A stretch of DNA of 64,000 nt. It comes from Pseudoalteromonas sp. XI10. GTDB taxonomy: Bacteria; Pseudomonadota; Gammaproteobacteria; Enterobacterales; Alteromonadaceae. Shown piece after piece: positions 9,201 to 16,347 of the stretch. A model generated the notes under the pieces. It searched no databases and was not told the DNA's origin. It worked only from the letters and a program-made list of their open reading frames with translations. A program made the translations under genes and the position numbers. The stretch lies in the NCBI RefSeq assembly GCF_001469895.1, contig NZ_LOPY01000021.1, positions 1-64,000 of the forward strand. The letters run 5' to 3'. How positions within the stretch are numbered: the first letter of the stretch is position 1; each line of letters starts with the position of its first letter.

Positions 9201-10218
9201 TATGGAAGTAGCAGGCGCTTCATTACGTGACTGGAAAGAAAACGTAATGACAGGTGATGACTTAGCTGTTGGCACACAAAGCATGGCAACTGGCGGTAAT
9301 GTTAACTTCTTCAACAGCTTTGGCTTCGGTCTTGGCGAGCAAACCATGTACCTAAACAACAATGACTTCCAGTCAGATGTTGCGGTTGAATCAAGAGAGT
9401 TTGATATCGGTTTTGCTGGTGATTTTGAAGTTTCATTCTGGCACTTCTACCTAATCGAAAACGAATGGGATGGTGGTGTTGTAGAGATCAGCGTAAACGG
9501 TGGTAACTGGGTAGATGTTACTGAAATGGGCGGTACATTTGATGTTGGTTACGATGGCCCGCTAATCGAAAACGATGCGCAAGCACTACAAGATCGCGAT
9601 ACCTTCACAGGTAACAATGTTGATGGTAGCGGTGTTTATGGTAACTACGAAACAATTCGTTTCGGTACTGAACTAAACGGTAACCGTGCAAAATTACGTT
9701 TCCGTATGTCATCAGACAGCGCAGTACGTGAGTTCGGCTGGTGGATTGATAACGTAACTGTTAGCAATGTAACGTCACCAATCTTCTCAAACGTGATTGC
9801 TGGTGATGCATTAGCATGTGATAACGCACTACCATTACTTTCTGTATCGGGTGATGAGTCTGTTTCTGAGTCTGCTTCAGGCACATTAACGGCAACAGCG
9901 TCAGACCGTAACAGTGATGACACGCTAAGCTACACCTGGACGCAACTAAGCGGCACAACAGCAACACTTACTGGTGCTGATACTGCAACTCTAGGCTTCA
10001 CGCCAGGTGCTATCTCAAGCGATGACGAGTTAGTATTTGAAGTAACAGTAAGCGATGGTACAGACTCTGTATCAGAGCAGTTCACTGTTGCCGTAACTAA
10101 CGAAGCTGAGCCAGTAGAAGAGAAGAAAGTAACTAAATCTAGCAACGGTAGCTTTGGTTTCTTAACACTGCTACTTGCACCACTAGCGCTTATCGGCCGT
10201 CGCCGTAAACGTAAATAA
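6205..10218 (+). CDS. Secreted M36 (fungalysin-type) metalloprotease with PA, C-terminal beta domains and GlyGly-CTERM-like tail
   Basis: A 1337-residue exported zinc protease. A signal peptide ends near residue 24 (VQAS), followed by an FTP-like propeptide. The M36 catalytic domain carries HEWGH at residues 645-649, and the third ligand is the Glu in GEGWGD (residue 672). A PA domain is inserted at about 533-630 (DRGSCNF…AGAIGAIVVNN). Downstream are a beta-sandwich linker, a MAM/choice-of-anchor-like segment (about 980-1200) and a PKD-like domain (about 1210-1305). The last ~25 residues are Gly-Ser, a hydrophobic stretch and RRRKRK, a GlyGly-CTERM-like signal cut by rhombosortase after type II secretion. 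The ATG follows AAGGA-like bases. It probably degrades protein at the cell surface. A strong terminator follows. Confidence 0.92.
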   Translation: MSQFKVTAVATMVTAILASSQVQASEQTRFYNASSVSSQVQFNPQVSQQRALAERRTVSGHKSIFDAQLGKATFLWNAVGQAKPDMAMVLPEQRNAYAADFYLNALTGVSTAKKGVSSAVLADLSEQKLGSITAKYKQKVHDIEVFNREYNLIMDKEYNLVAGSGYFANTSSNATQSFAPLAEFVGAEQSIKRAIKELADINVSLTKSTEQGDYVKYTVSNQSGDKVVLGQPRAKKVFFEVAGELQSAYYVEVEVADKNSLESDYFSYVIGAQNSKVYFKKDLKAHAADFNYRVWADEDGYPWEGPHGDVIPADGPDQIDETEILDAPLVSLSYYKKLSTMDPWLADDATTTSGNNVFAYADVIAPQGYTEGDFTAETTSDYTFDYPYQVDQVANSYDNRKAAIVNLFYMNNFLHDFFYDHGFDETSNVAQVSNYGRGGVEGDPIEAQAQDNSGLNNANMATPADGASPRMQMYLYNSKDAKVGVDFGVVVTSDETIGLLESSKVSGFGQMQFADIAGEVVRLVDGNDVDSGSVTDGCEPATNAAELAGKIALVDRGSCNFTAKVLHAQEAGAIGAIVVNNNPDTDEPAPMGGEDDAVIIPNMGLNYADGHALYDGIAAGDTVTVNMFNKATLKDGTLDNGIIAHEWGHYISNRLVGNSSGLINFQGRAMGEGWGDFHSLMFIAKADDINIPGNDKFQKAYGSGTFVEDFYYGIRRVPYSTNMEVNPLSFRHITENEGADVGIAPTNVGSPHAAGEIWATMLWESYVALINEHGFEEAQNRMANYLVAGYKLTPVAPLYTEARDAILAAAYAVDPEDYKLILGAFAKRGMGLGAKAPERFSEDLTGVVESDKMKLASFTFKDVAMDPNYNGAELGYCSNDNVLDKGETGTLTVSIMNTGSEVLTGTQAQLTVVSGHDVTFENDGLITFDDTTPYASQTSAPITFTLNDAGTADTLEIEVSFPELSADDEIVEAASDTVSYLVNMDFEDKAPVSSQTADDMEVAGASLRDWKENVMTGDDLAVGTQSMATGGNVNFFNSFGFGLGEQTMYLNNNDFQSDVAVESREFDIGFAGDFEVSFWHFYLIENEWDGGVVEISVNGGNWVDVTEMGGTFDVGYDGPLIENDAQALQDRDTFTGNNVDGSGVYGNYETIRFGTELNGNRAKLRFRMSSDSAVREFGWWIDNVTVSNVTSPIFSNVIAGDALACDNALPLLSVSGDESVSESASGTLTATASDRNSDDTLSYTWTQLSGTTATLTGADTATLGFTPGAISSDDELVFEVTVSDGTDSVSEQFTVAVTNEAEPVEEKKVTKSSNGSFGFLTLLLAPLALIGRRRKRK

Positions 10219-10240
10219 GACTTTTAAATAGTGATAACAA

Positions 10241-10272
10241 AGCCCTTACAGCTCGCTGTAAGGGCTTTTTTG
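10241..10272 (+). terminator. Rho-independent terminator of the M36 protease gene
   Basis: AGCCCTTACAG pairs with CTGTAAGGGCT around a four-base loop and is followed by six T. It lies 22 bp after the stop codon. Confidence 0.9.
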
Positions 10273-10279
10273 GTTTTAA

Positions 10280-10473
10280 GTTAGTGAGGGAAAGTTAGCG
10301 AGAGTAAAGTTAGCGAGGGGAAAGTTAGCGAGGGGAAAGTTAGCGAGGGGAAAGTTAGCGAGGGGAAAGTTAGCGAGAGTAAAGTTAGCGAGAGTAAAGT
10401 TAGCGAGAGTAAAGTTAGCGAGAGTAAAGTTAGCGAGAGTAAAGTTAGCGAGAGTAAAGTTAGCGAGGGGAAA
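10280..10473. repeat. 15-bp tandem array, 12 perfect-length copies plus one degenerate
   Basis: Twelve consecutive 15-bp units (GTTAGCGAGNGNAAA, with AGT or GGG as the variable part) run from 10294 to 10473. A 14-bp degenerate unit precedes them at 10280. The array starts eight bases after the terminator and runs straight into heptamers. The units come in blocks (one AGT, four GGG, six AGT, one GGG), which suggests growth by slippage or unequal exchange. Single copies of this unit mark most other islands in the window. Confidence 0.95.
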
Positions 10474-10730
10474 GTTTCGAGATGCGAGATACGAGATGCG
10501 AGGTAGCAGCGATTTTACATCGCGTCCTAGCGCCTAGAGCCTAGAACCTAGCACCTAGAGCCTAGAACCTAGCACCTAGCGCCCAGAACCTAGCACCTAG
10601 CGCCCAGAACCTAGCACCTTTTTGTAGGCGTGAAACTTGTTTCGCGCGTCTGACCGCTGATAGCTGAAGGCTGACCGCTCCTTCACGTAGGTTGAATGCT
10701 GTGGGGTTATAAACACTCGACAACCCCACA
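10474..10730. repeat. REP/heptamer island 2 with in-phase heptanucleotide arrays
   Basis: Four heptamers (GTTTCGA, GATGCGA, GATACGA, GATGCGA; 10474-10501) lead into a family A REP at 10503-10526. Thirteen consecutive CTAGNNC-type heptamers follow without a phase break (10527-10617; two read CCAGAAC). Then comes a family C REP on + at 10624-10650 (arms GCGTGAAAC and GTTTCGCGC) and four TGANNGC heptamers (10651-10678). A final hairpin with a 9-bp stem, TGTGGGGTT/AACCCCACA, lies at 10700-10730. The gap separates two converging genes. Confidence 0.9.
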
Positions 10731-10769
10731 TTTCTTACTTACAGCTTAGAACTTAAAGCTCAAGATAAG

Positions 10770-12935
10770 CTATTGAACCGTTGCTTTTAGGCCGCGGCGT
10801 TTTAATAGCGCTGAGGTGTCTGGCTCTTGACCACGGAATGCTTTGTACGATTCCATTAGGTCACGCGAGTTACCGACTTCTAAAATTTCTTTGCGGTATT
10901 TATCACCCATTTGGCGAGTTAAACCACCTTGCTCTTGAACAAAAGCAAAGGCGTCTGCCGCTAAAATTTCACTCCACATGTAAGCGTAGTAACCCGCTGA
11001 GTAACCGCCGCCCATTGAGTGTGAGAAGAAGGCTGACTTATAACGAGGTGGTACAAATGCTACATCAACACCATGTTTAGCAAGCGCTTGTTGCTCAAAC
11101 TTCTCAATGTCTTGTAATGGTGCGTCAGCAGAAAGTGAATGCCATTCCATATCAAGTAGTGCAGCAGCAACGTACTCTAGGGTATCAAAACCTTGGTTGA
11201 AGCTACGTGATTGAATTACTTTTTTCAGTAGCTCATCAGGAATTGGCTCGCCAGTTTTATGGTGTTTTGCATAGTTAGCGATAACTTCAGGGTACATGGC
11301 CCAATCTTCTTCGAATGTTGATGGAAACTCAACGAAGTCACGTGATACTGAGGTGCCAGATAGAGTAGGGTACTTCACGTTTGAGAACATGCCGTGTAAG
11401 CCATGACCCAGCTCGTGGAAAATCGTTGTTGCTTCATCATAACTGATAAGCGTAGGTTCGCCATTCGCGCCTTTTTGAATGTTCATAACGTTTACGACAA
11501 CCGGCTTTTGTTCTTTAAGGCCAGATTGTTTAACGAATGAGCTCATCCATGCACCGCCACGCTTACCTTCACGAGCAAAGTAGTCAGCAAAGAAAATGGC
11601 TAAGCTCTTACCATTTTCATCAAATAACTCATAGGCTTTTACATCAGGGTGGTAAACCGGAATATCGTTACGTGGTTTAAAGGTGATGCCGTATAAACGG
11701 TTCATGGTGAAGAATACGCCGTCTTCTAAAACGCGGTTGAACTCGAAATATTCTTTCACTGCATTTTCGTCAAGGTTGTATTTATCTTTACGCACTTGCT
11801 CTGCGTAGAATAACCAATCCCATGGCTGTAATTTAAATTGTTCACCTGACTCATCAATCTTAGCTTGAATAGCCGCCGCTTCAGCGTTGACGTTCTGCAT
11901 TAATGCAGGGATCATGCTTGCAAACATATCAAATACAGCTTGTGGTTTTTTCGCCATTTGCGACTCTAAACCAAAATCAGCCCAGCTGTCGTAACCTAAT
12001 AGTTTCGCTTTTTGAGCACGTAACTGAGCAAGTTCTGCCACAATATCACGGTTACTATTTTCGCCCGATAATGCACGCTCAGCCGATGCACGCCATACTT
12101 TTTCACGTAAATCACGGTTTTTCAGTGTTGCCAAAATAGGCTGACGCGTGGTGTTTGTGATCTTAATTAGGTATTTACCAGGGTGACCTGCCTCTGCTGC
12201 GGCATTGGCAAGCTGCTCAATTTTACCGGCTGGTACGCCTTCAAGCTCAGATTTGTCGTTCACTAAAACAACATTTGTTTTAGTCAGCGCTAATAAGTTT
12301 TGTGAAAACTGAGTTGTTAAGCTCGAGTGCTTCGTATTGATATCACGAATTTGTTGTTTTTGCTCTGCACTTAATTTTGCACCTGCACGTACAAAACGTT
12401 TGTAATAAACGTCTAATAAACGCTTTTCTTCAGCCGTTAAGGTAAGGCTGTCAGCTTCGCTGTGAATAGCAGCTACTTTTTCAAAGAGTGCTTTATTTAA
12501 GAAAATATTGTCGTTATGAGCAGCTAACTTTGGCGCTAATTCTTTTTGTAATTCACGACGAGCCGGATTTGAATCAGTACCTGCTAGGTTATAAAAAATG
12601 CTGCGTGTGCGTGTTAATAGCTCACCACTTTTTTCAAGCGCAACAATCGTATTAGCAAAATCAGGCTTTGCTGGGTTGTTGATGATAGCTTGCACTTCAG
12701 TCATTTGCTCAGTCATGCCTTTATTAAATGCAGGCATGAAATGTTCATCTTTAATCACACTGAAATCAGGCGTTTCGTATTGTAATACGCTTTTCACAAA
12801 CAGTGGGTTAGCTTGCTCTTTTGCAGCAACAGGTGCTGATTGCTCTGATTTAGGCGTTGATGTTGTTGTTTTTGGCTCTGAACAGGCTGTGAGTAATAGC
12901 GCAGAGCTTATTGCTGTCGCGAGTATATGTTTCAT
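10770..12935 (-). CDS. M3 family lipoprotein metallopeptidase (peptidyl-dipeptidase Dcp / oligopeptidase A-like)
   Basis: A 721-residue zinc peptidase of the thimet oligopeptidase family. The start MKHILATAISSALLLTAC is a lipoprotein signal with Cys at residue 18, so unlike cytoplasmic Dcp and PrlC it is exported and lipid-anchored. The active site is HELGH at residues 507-511, followed by the FEED segment that supplies the third zinc ligand. Length and layout match Dcp-type enzymes, which trim small peptides. With the neighbouring secreted M36 protease and the S46 peptidase it fits a peptide-scavenging lifestyle. It lies 16 bp downstream of the endonuclease-fold gene on the same strand and may share its transcript. 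Confidence 0.9.
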   Translation of the reverse strand: MKHILATAISSALLLTACSEPKTTTSTPKSEQSAPVAAKEQANPLFVKSVLQYETPDFSVIKDEHFMPAFNKGMTEQMTEVQAIINNPAKPDFANTIVALEKSGELLTRTRSIFYNLAGTDSNPARRELQKELAPKLAAHNDNIFLNKALFEKVAAIHSEADSLTLTAEEKRLLDVYYKRFVRAGAKLSAEQKQQIRDINTKHSSLTTQFSQNLLALTKTNVVLVNDKSELEGVPAGKIEQLANAAAEAGHPGKYLIKITNTTRQPILATLKNRDLREKVWRASAERALSGENSNRDIVAELAQLRAQKAKLLGYDSWADFGLESQMAKKPQAVFDMFASMIPALMQNVNAEAAAIQAKIDESGEQFKLQPWDWLFYAEQVRKDKYNLDENAVKEYFEFNRVLEDGVFFTMNRLYGITFKPRNDIPVYHPDVKAYELFDENGKSLAIFFADYFAREGKRGGAWMSSFVKQSGLKEQKPVVVNVMNIQKGANGEPTLISYDEATTIFHELGHGLHGMFSNVKYPTLSGTSVSRDFVEFPSTFEEDWAMYPEVIANYAKHHKTGEPIPDELLKKVIQSRSFNQGFDTLEYVAAALLDMEWHSLSADAPLQDIEKFEQQALAKHGVDVAFVPPRYKSAFFSHSMGGGYSAGYYAYMWSEILAADAFAFVQEQGGLTRQMGDKYRKEILEVGNSRDLMESYKAFRGQEPDTSALLKRRGLKATVQ

Positions 12936-12951
12936 TATTTTTCTCTTGTCT

Positions 12952-13845
12952 TTATAGGTTAAATTGTCCAGTTAATGCGCAGTGATCACTTAGCATTAAA
13001 GGTGAATCGTAATGGTGAAAATGTACTGAAGAGGGAGTTAGTGCTTGTTCTAATGGTTTAGAAAGCACCATATGATCAATTGGGTCAGGGTACTTAGGGT
13101 GACAACTTTGAAGGTTGTCCGTTGCAATATTAAGGTTTTGCTGTGATGTTGATAAGCTCAAAAGATCCTGTCTAAAGCGATTTTCTTCTTTTGCTAAATG
13201 ATGATTAAAATCACCTAGTACAAGCCAATAGTCTTTTGCCAAATTTTGCTTATATAAATAAGTTTGTAAATATTCAGCTTGCTGCTTAAACACCACACAA
13301 CTTGATTTTGTTGAAGTTTTATAATTTTCAACAAAGCAACCACTTTTCAAATGAACATTGAGTAAATTTATATTTTTACCCTCATGATCAATTTGTAGAT
13401 GAATCGCTTCTCTAGCACCCACTTTCGCATCAGCAAATTCAGTTAGGTGATTTACTCCCTTTATCAAGATGGATTTTTTAACGACAAATGCAACTTTTTG
13501 CTGGGTTGACGCTAATTTGTTTTCTCGACATGTATAGCTCGGCGAGTCTGTGCGAGATGACATTATTATTTGCCATTGCGAGGCTGGAAATACCCGTTCC
13601 ACAGCAGCTAAAGAACCAACTTCTTGTAATGCAATGATATCTGCATCAAGTGATTGAGCGTATTGACGCATCTGAGTATAACTTTCAGTGTCTCTGGCTT
13701 TACAGCCTGCACCATTGTGAGCTGCTAAGTGTTCGGTGTTCCAGCTGGCTACGCGTAAGCTTTTGGCATTTGCCAAATTACTGTTCAAAGCTGCGAATAG
13801 TAGCAATGCCAAACTAGTCAAATGCGGATGTTTAATTATTTTCAT
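12952..13845 (-). CDS. Secreted endonuclease/exonuclease/phosphatase family protein
   Basis: A 297-residue protein with a signal peptide ending near ANAK (residue 28). The fold is recognised from its ordered motifs: SWNTEHL, ALQEVG (metal-binding Glu), GDFNHH and the terminal SDHCAL with the catalytic His. These are the conserved blocks of the EEP superfamily of DNase I-like nucleases and phosphodiesterases. Being exported, it may degrade extracellular DNA or hydrolyse phosphoesters. Which of the two cannot be told from sequence alone. It is the upstream gene of a probable two-gene unit with the M3 peptidase. Confidence 0.85.
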   Translation of the reverse strand: MKIIKHPHLTSLALLLFAALNSNLANAKSLRVASWNTEHLAAHNGAGCKARDTESYTQMRQYAQSLDADIIALQEVGSLAAVERVFPASQWQIIMSSRTDSPSYTCRENKLASTQQKVAFVVKKSILIKGVNHLTEFADAKVGAREAIHLQIDHEGKNINLLNVHLKSGCFVENYKTSTKSSCVVFKQQAEYLQTYLYKQNLAKDYWLVLGDFNHHLAKEENRFRQDLLSLSTSQQNLNIATDNLQSCHPKYPDPIDHMVLSKPLEQALTPSSVHFHHYDSPLMLSDHCALTGQFNL

Positions 13846-13878
13846 CTACGACTATTATCTAAGAATAATGATATGGTA

Positions 13879-13893
13879 TGTTATATTGTAACA
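13879..13893 (+). promoter_or_regulatory. Zur-like operator
   Basis: TGTTATATTGTAACA is a near-perfect 7-1-7 palindrome (one mismatched pair). It matches the core of the gammaproteobacterial Zur box, TGTTATA-N-TATAACA. It sits 81 bp upstream of the dihydroorotase start, in an otherwise empty 129-bp divergent gap. Both downstream genes belong to families known as Zur-controlled zinc-sparing paralogues. Binding by Zur is inferred. Confidence 0.65.
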
Positions 13894-13974
13894 ATTTAAT
13901 CTGCAATCAATCTTGCCATGGAGTGCATTTTTTTACGATAAGTTGCAAATGTTGCTGAATAAGCAAGGAGTCAT

Positions 13975-15306
13975 ATGGCTATCATAATTAAACATGCCTG
14001 CGTTGTTAATGAAGGACAGCGCGAAATAAACGATGTACGAATTGTTGGTAATCGAATCACTGAAATTGCCAAAGATATCAGTGCCAAGGCCAATGATGAG
14101 GTAATTGATGCAAGCGGTCTGTTGCTATTACCAGGCATGATCGACGATCAAGTTCATTTTAGAGAGCCAGGCCTTACCCACAAAGGTACGATCGCCAGTG
14201 AATCTGCCGCGGCAGTGGCCGGTGGCATTACAAGCTTCATGGAAATGCCTAATGTTTCACCATCGACTACCACGGCAAAAGCACTTGCTGATAAATACGC
14301 GATAGCAGCGCAAACGAGCGCTGCGAATTATGCGTTTTACTTTGGCGCGACCCCAGACAACCTTGATGAAATTAAAGCCCTAGATGCCAAAAATGTATGC
14401 GGCGTTAAAGTGTTTATGGGAGCATCAACAGGCGATTTACTGGTTGAACATCCTCATGCCCTTGAAGCCATTTTTCGGGAAAGCCCGGTACTCATTGCCA
14501 CCCATTGCGAGCAAGGGGAGGTTATTCAACAAAATCAGCGCCGTTTAGAAAAACGTTATGGCGAGTTACAAATAGAGCATCACCCGTTAATTCGTGATGA
14601 GTTGGCGTGTTATGCATCTTCATCGTATGCCGTATCGCTGGCAAAACGCTATGGCTCGCAGCTGCATGTTTTACACCTTACAACAGCAAAAGAGCTAGAA
14701 CTATTTAGCAACGCACCCATAGAGCAAAAGCACATAACCGCCGAAGCTTGCGTGCATCATTTGTGGTTTAACCAAGACGATTACGCAAACTATGGCAATC
14801 TAATTAAATGTAACCCCGCCATAAAATCAGAGCAAGATCGCCAAGCGCTACTCGCAGCAGTGCGTGATGGTCGCATTGATATTATTGCCACCGATCATGC
14901 CCCTCATACTTGGCAAGAAAAGCAGCAACAATACAGCGCTGCACCAGCTGGCCTCCCTTTAGTCGAACATGCATTACTCTCGTTACTTGAGCAGGTAAAA
15001 CATGGTGCGTTAAGCCTTGAGCAAGTTGTTGAAAAAACAGCGCATAACGTGGCAAAGCGATTTGCTATCGAAGAGCGAGGGTTTATCAGAGAAGGCTACT
15101 TTGCAGATTTAGTTCTGGTTGACCCAAACGCAGAAAAGCACGTTGAGCATACAAATACACATTATTTATGCCAATGGACACCATTTAATGGCACCACGTT
15201 TTCAAACCAAATCACACATACCTTTGTTAATGGTGAGTGTGTCTTTGATGGGCAGCACGTATTCCCGCACAAACAGGCCGCTATGGCCTTAACATTCAAT
15301 CGTTAA
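13975..15306 (+). CDS. pyrC: Dihydroorotase, class I type paralogue (zinc-starvation form proposed)
   Basis: A 443-residue amidohydrolase of the dihydroorotase family, which closes carbamoyl-aspartate to dihydroorotate in pyrimidine synthesis. Visible motifs are GMIDDQVHFREPG, GVKVFMGAS (Lys145, the carboxylated metal bridge), ATHCEQ, LHLTTAKE and ATDHAPH. In the usual HxH metal motif the first His is replaced by Gln59, with His61 kept. This is seen in one subclade and could mean altered metal use. The start is fixed by AAGGAG seven bases before the ATG. The gene is followed 11 bp later by folE2, and a Zur-like palindrome lies upstream. A housekeeping PyrC elsewhere in the genome is expected. 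Allantoinase or hydantoinase activity is a less likely alternative. Confidence 0.85.
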   Translation: MAIIIKHACVVNEGQREINDVRIVGNRITEIAKDISAKANDEVIDASGLLLLPGMIDDQVHFREPGLTHKGTIASESAAAVAGGITSFMEMPNVSPSTTTAKALADKYAIAAQTSAANYAFYFGATPDNLDEIKALDAKNVCGVKVFMGASTGDLLVEHPHALEAIFRESPVLIATHCEQGEVIQQNQRRLEKRYGELQIEHHPLIRDELACYASSSYAVSLAKRYGSQLHVLHLTTAKELELFSNAPIEQKHITAEACVHHLWFNQDDYANYGNLIKCNPAIKSEQDRQALLAAVRDGRIDIIATDHAPHTWQEKQQQYSAAPAGLPLVEHALLSLLEQVKHGALSLEQVVEKTAHNVAKRFAIEERGFIREGYFADLVLVDPNAEKHVEHTNTHYLCQWTPFNGTTFSNQITHTFVNGECVFDGQHVFPHKQAAMALTFNR

Positions 15307-15317
15307 AAGAAGTTGAT

Positions 15318-16202
15318 ATGCAATTACCCGATATTACCTCGCACTCTAATGTAGATTTTCAGTCGCCTTTAAAATGGGTTGGTATGGAAAAAATAGCATT
15401 GCCTTTGAAGCTTGCACAAACTCATGTTGATGTGCACCTAAATGCCAAAGCTGATGTGTTCGTTAGCCTTGATAGCAATGCTAAAGGCATTCATATGTCG
15501 CGTCTTTATTTACTACTTAATCAGCTATTGGCTAAACAAAGTTTAACGACTCAGCGTGTTAACGAGTTTATGGAAGCCGTTTTAGCATCACAAAAAGGCT
15601 TAAGTAAAGGCGTAAAACTGGTGCTGCATTTTGATTTGCCCGAGCTAAAACCAGCGCTACTTAGCGACAATGCAGGTTACAATGCTTACCCTGTCGTTTT
15701 AACTATTACAAAGCAGCAAACGCTTGCCATTAACTTAAAAGTCGATATTGCCTACAGTAGCACGTGCCCGTGTTCAGCGGCATTGTCGAGGCAGCTTTTG
15801 AGCGAAGCGGTCGATAAGCAATTTAGCGATGCGAATATAGATAAAGCCTCTTTACTCAGTTGGCTTGCAAGTGAACAGGGCTCTATTGCAACCCCTCATA
15901 GCCAGCGCTCTTACGCTTATATTGATGTCACTTTTAGTAGTGAGAAGTTGCCAGATATTGGCGGCTTTATCACAGTATGTGAGCAAGCTATTGGCACTCC
16001 AGTCCAAACCGCTGTTAAACGTGAAGATGAGCAAGCATTTGCCGCCCTTAACGCTAAAAACTTACTGTTTTGCGAAGATGCAGCAAGGCGGTTGAAGCAG
16101 TGCTTCGAAACCATGCCGAGTATTGCTGATTACCAGTTTAAGGTTGAACACCAAGAAAGCTTACATGGCCACAATGCCGTGGTTCATGAATCTAAATATT
16201 AA
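15318..16202 (+). CDS. folE2: GTP cyclohydrolase FolE2 (type IB)
   Basis: A 294-residue member of the FolE2 family, which makes 7,8-dihydroneopterin triphosphate from GTP for folate and queuosine. It can work with metals other than zinc, unlike FolE. Diagnostic segments are GIHMSRLY and CPCS with Cys150 and Cys152, the former corresponding to the metal/catalytic Cys of the family. Length is typical. It starts 11 bp after the dihydroorotase paralogue and is probably co-transcribed. FolE2 next to a PyrC paralogue behind a Zur-like site is the known pattern of a zinc-limitation response. Confidence 0.92.
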   Translation: MQLPDITSHSNVDFQSPLKWVGMEKIALPLKLAQTHVDVHLNAKADVFVSLDSNAKGIHMSRLYLLLNQLLAKQSLTTQRVNEFMEAVLASQKGLSKGVKLVLHFDLPELKPALLSDNAGYNAYPVVLTITKQQTLAINLKVDIAYSSTCPCSAALSRQLLSEAVDKQFSDANIDKASLLSWLASEQGSIATPHSQRSYAYIDVTFSSEKLPDIGGFITVCEQAIGTPVQTAVKREDEQAFAALNAKNLLFCEDAARRLKQCFETMPSIADYQFKVEHQESLHGHNAVVHESKY

Positions 16203-16295
16203 GCTCATGAGTCTAAGTGTTAGGCTTATGAACCTCAAATGGTTTACAAATTTTGACATTAGCGGTCGCAAAATATTGCTATTCATTTTCACAAT

Positions 16296-16305
16296 GATAA
16301 TGATA
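16296..16305. promoter_or_regulatory. Possible Fur half-site
   Basis: GATAATGATA matches the first ten bases of the 19-bp Fur consensus; the other half does not match well. It lies 42 bp upstream of the S46 peptidase start. Iron control is a weak inference. Confidence 0.25.
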
Positions 16306-16347
16306 CGAGCGCTAAAAATGATAAACATAATAATATAAAGGACGACT

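Noticed and set aside
10294..10473. CRISPR array
   Set aside because: The 15-bp units abut directly with no unique spacers, and no cas genes are present.
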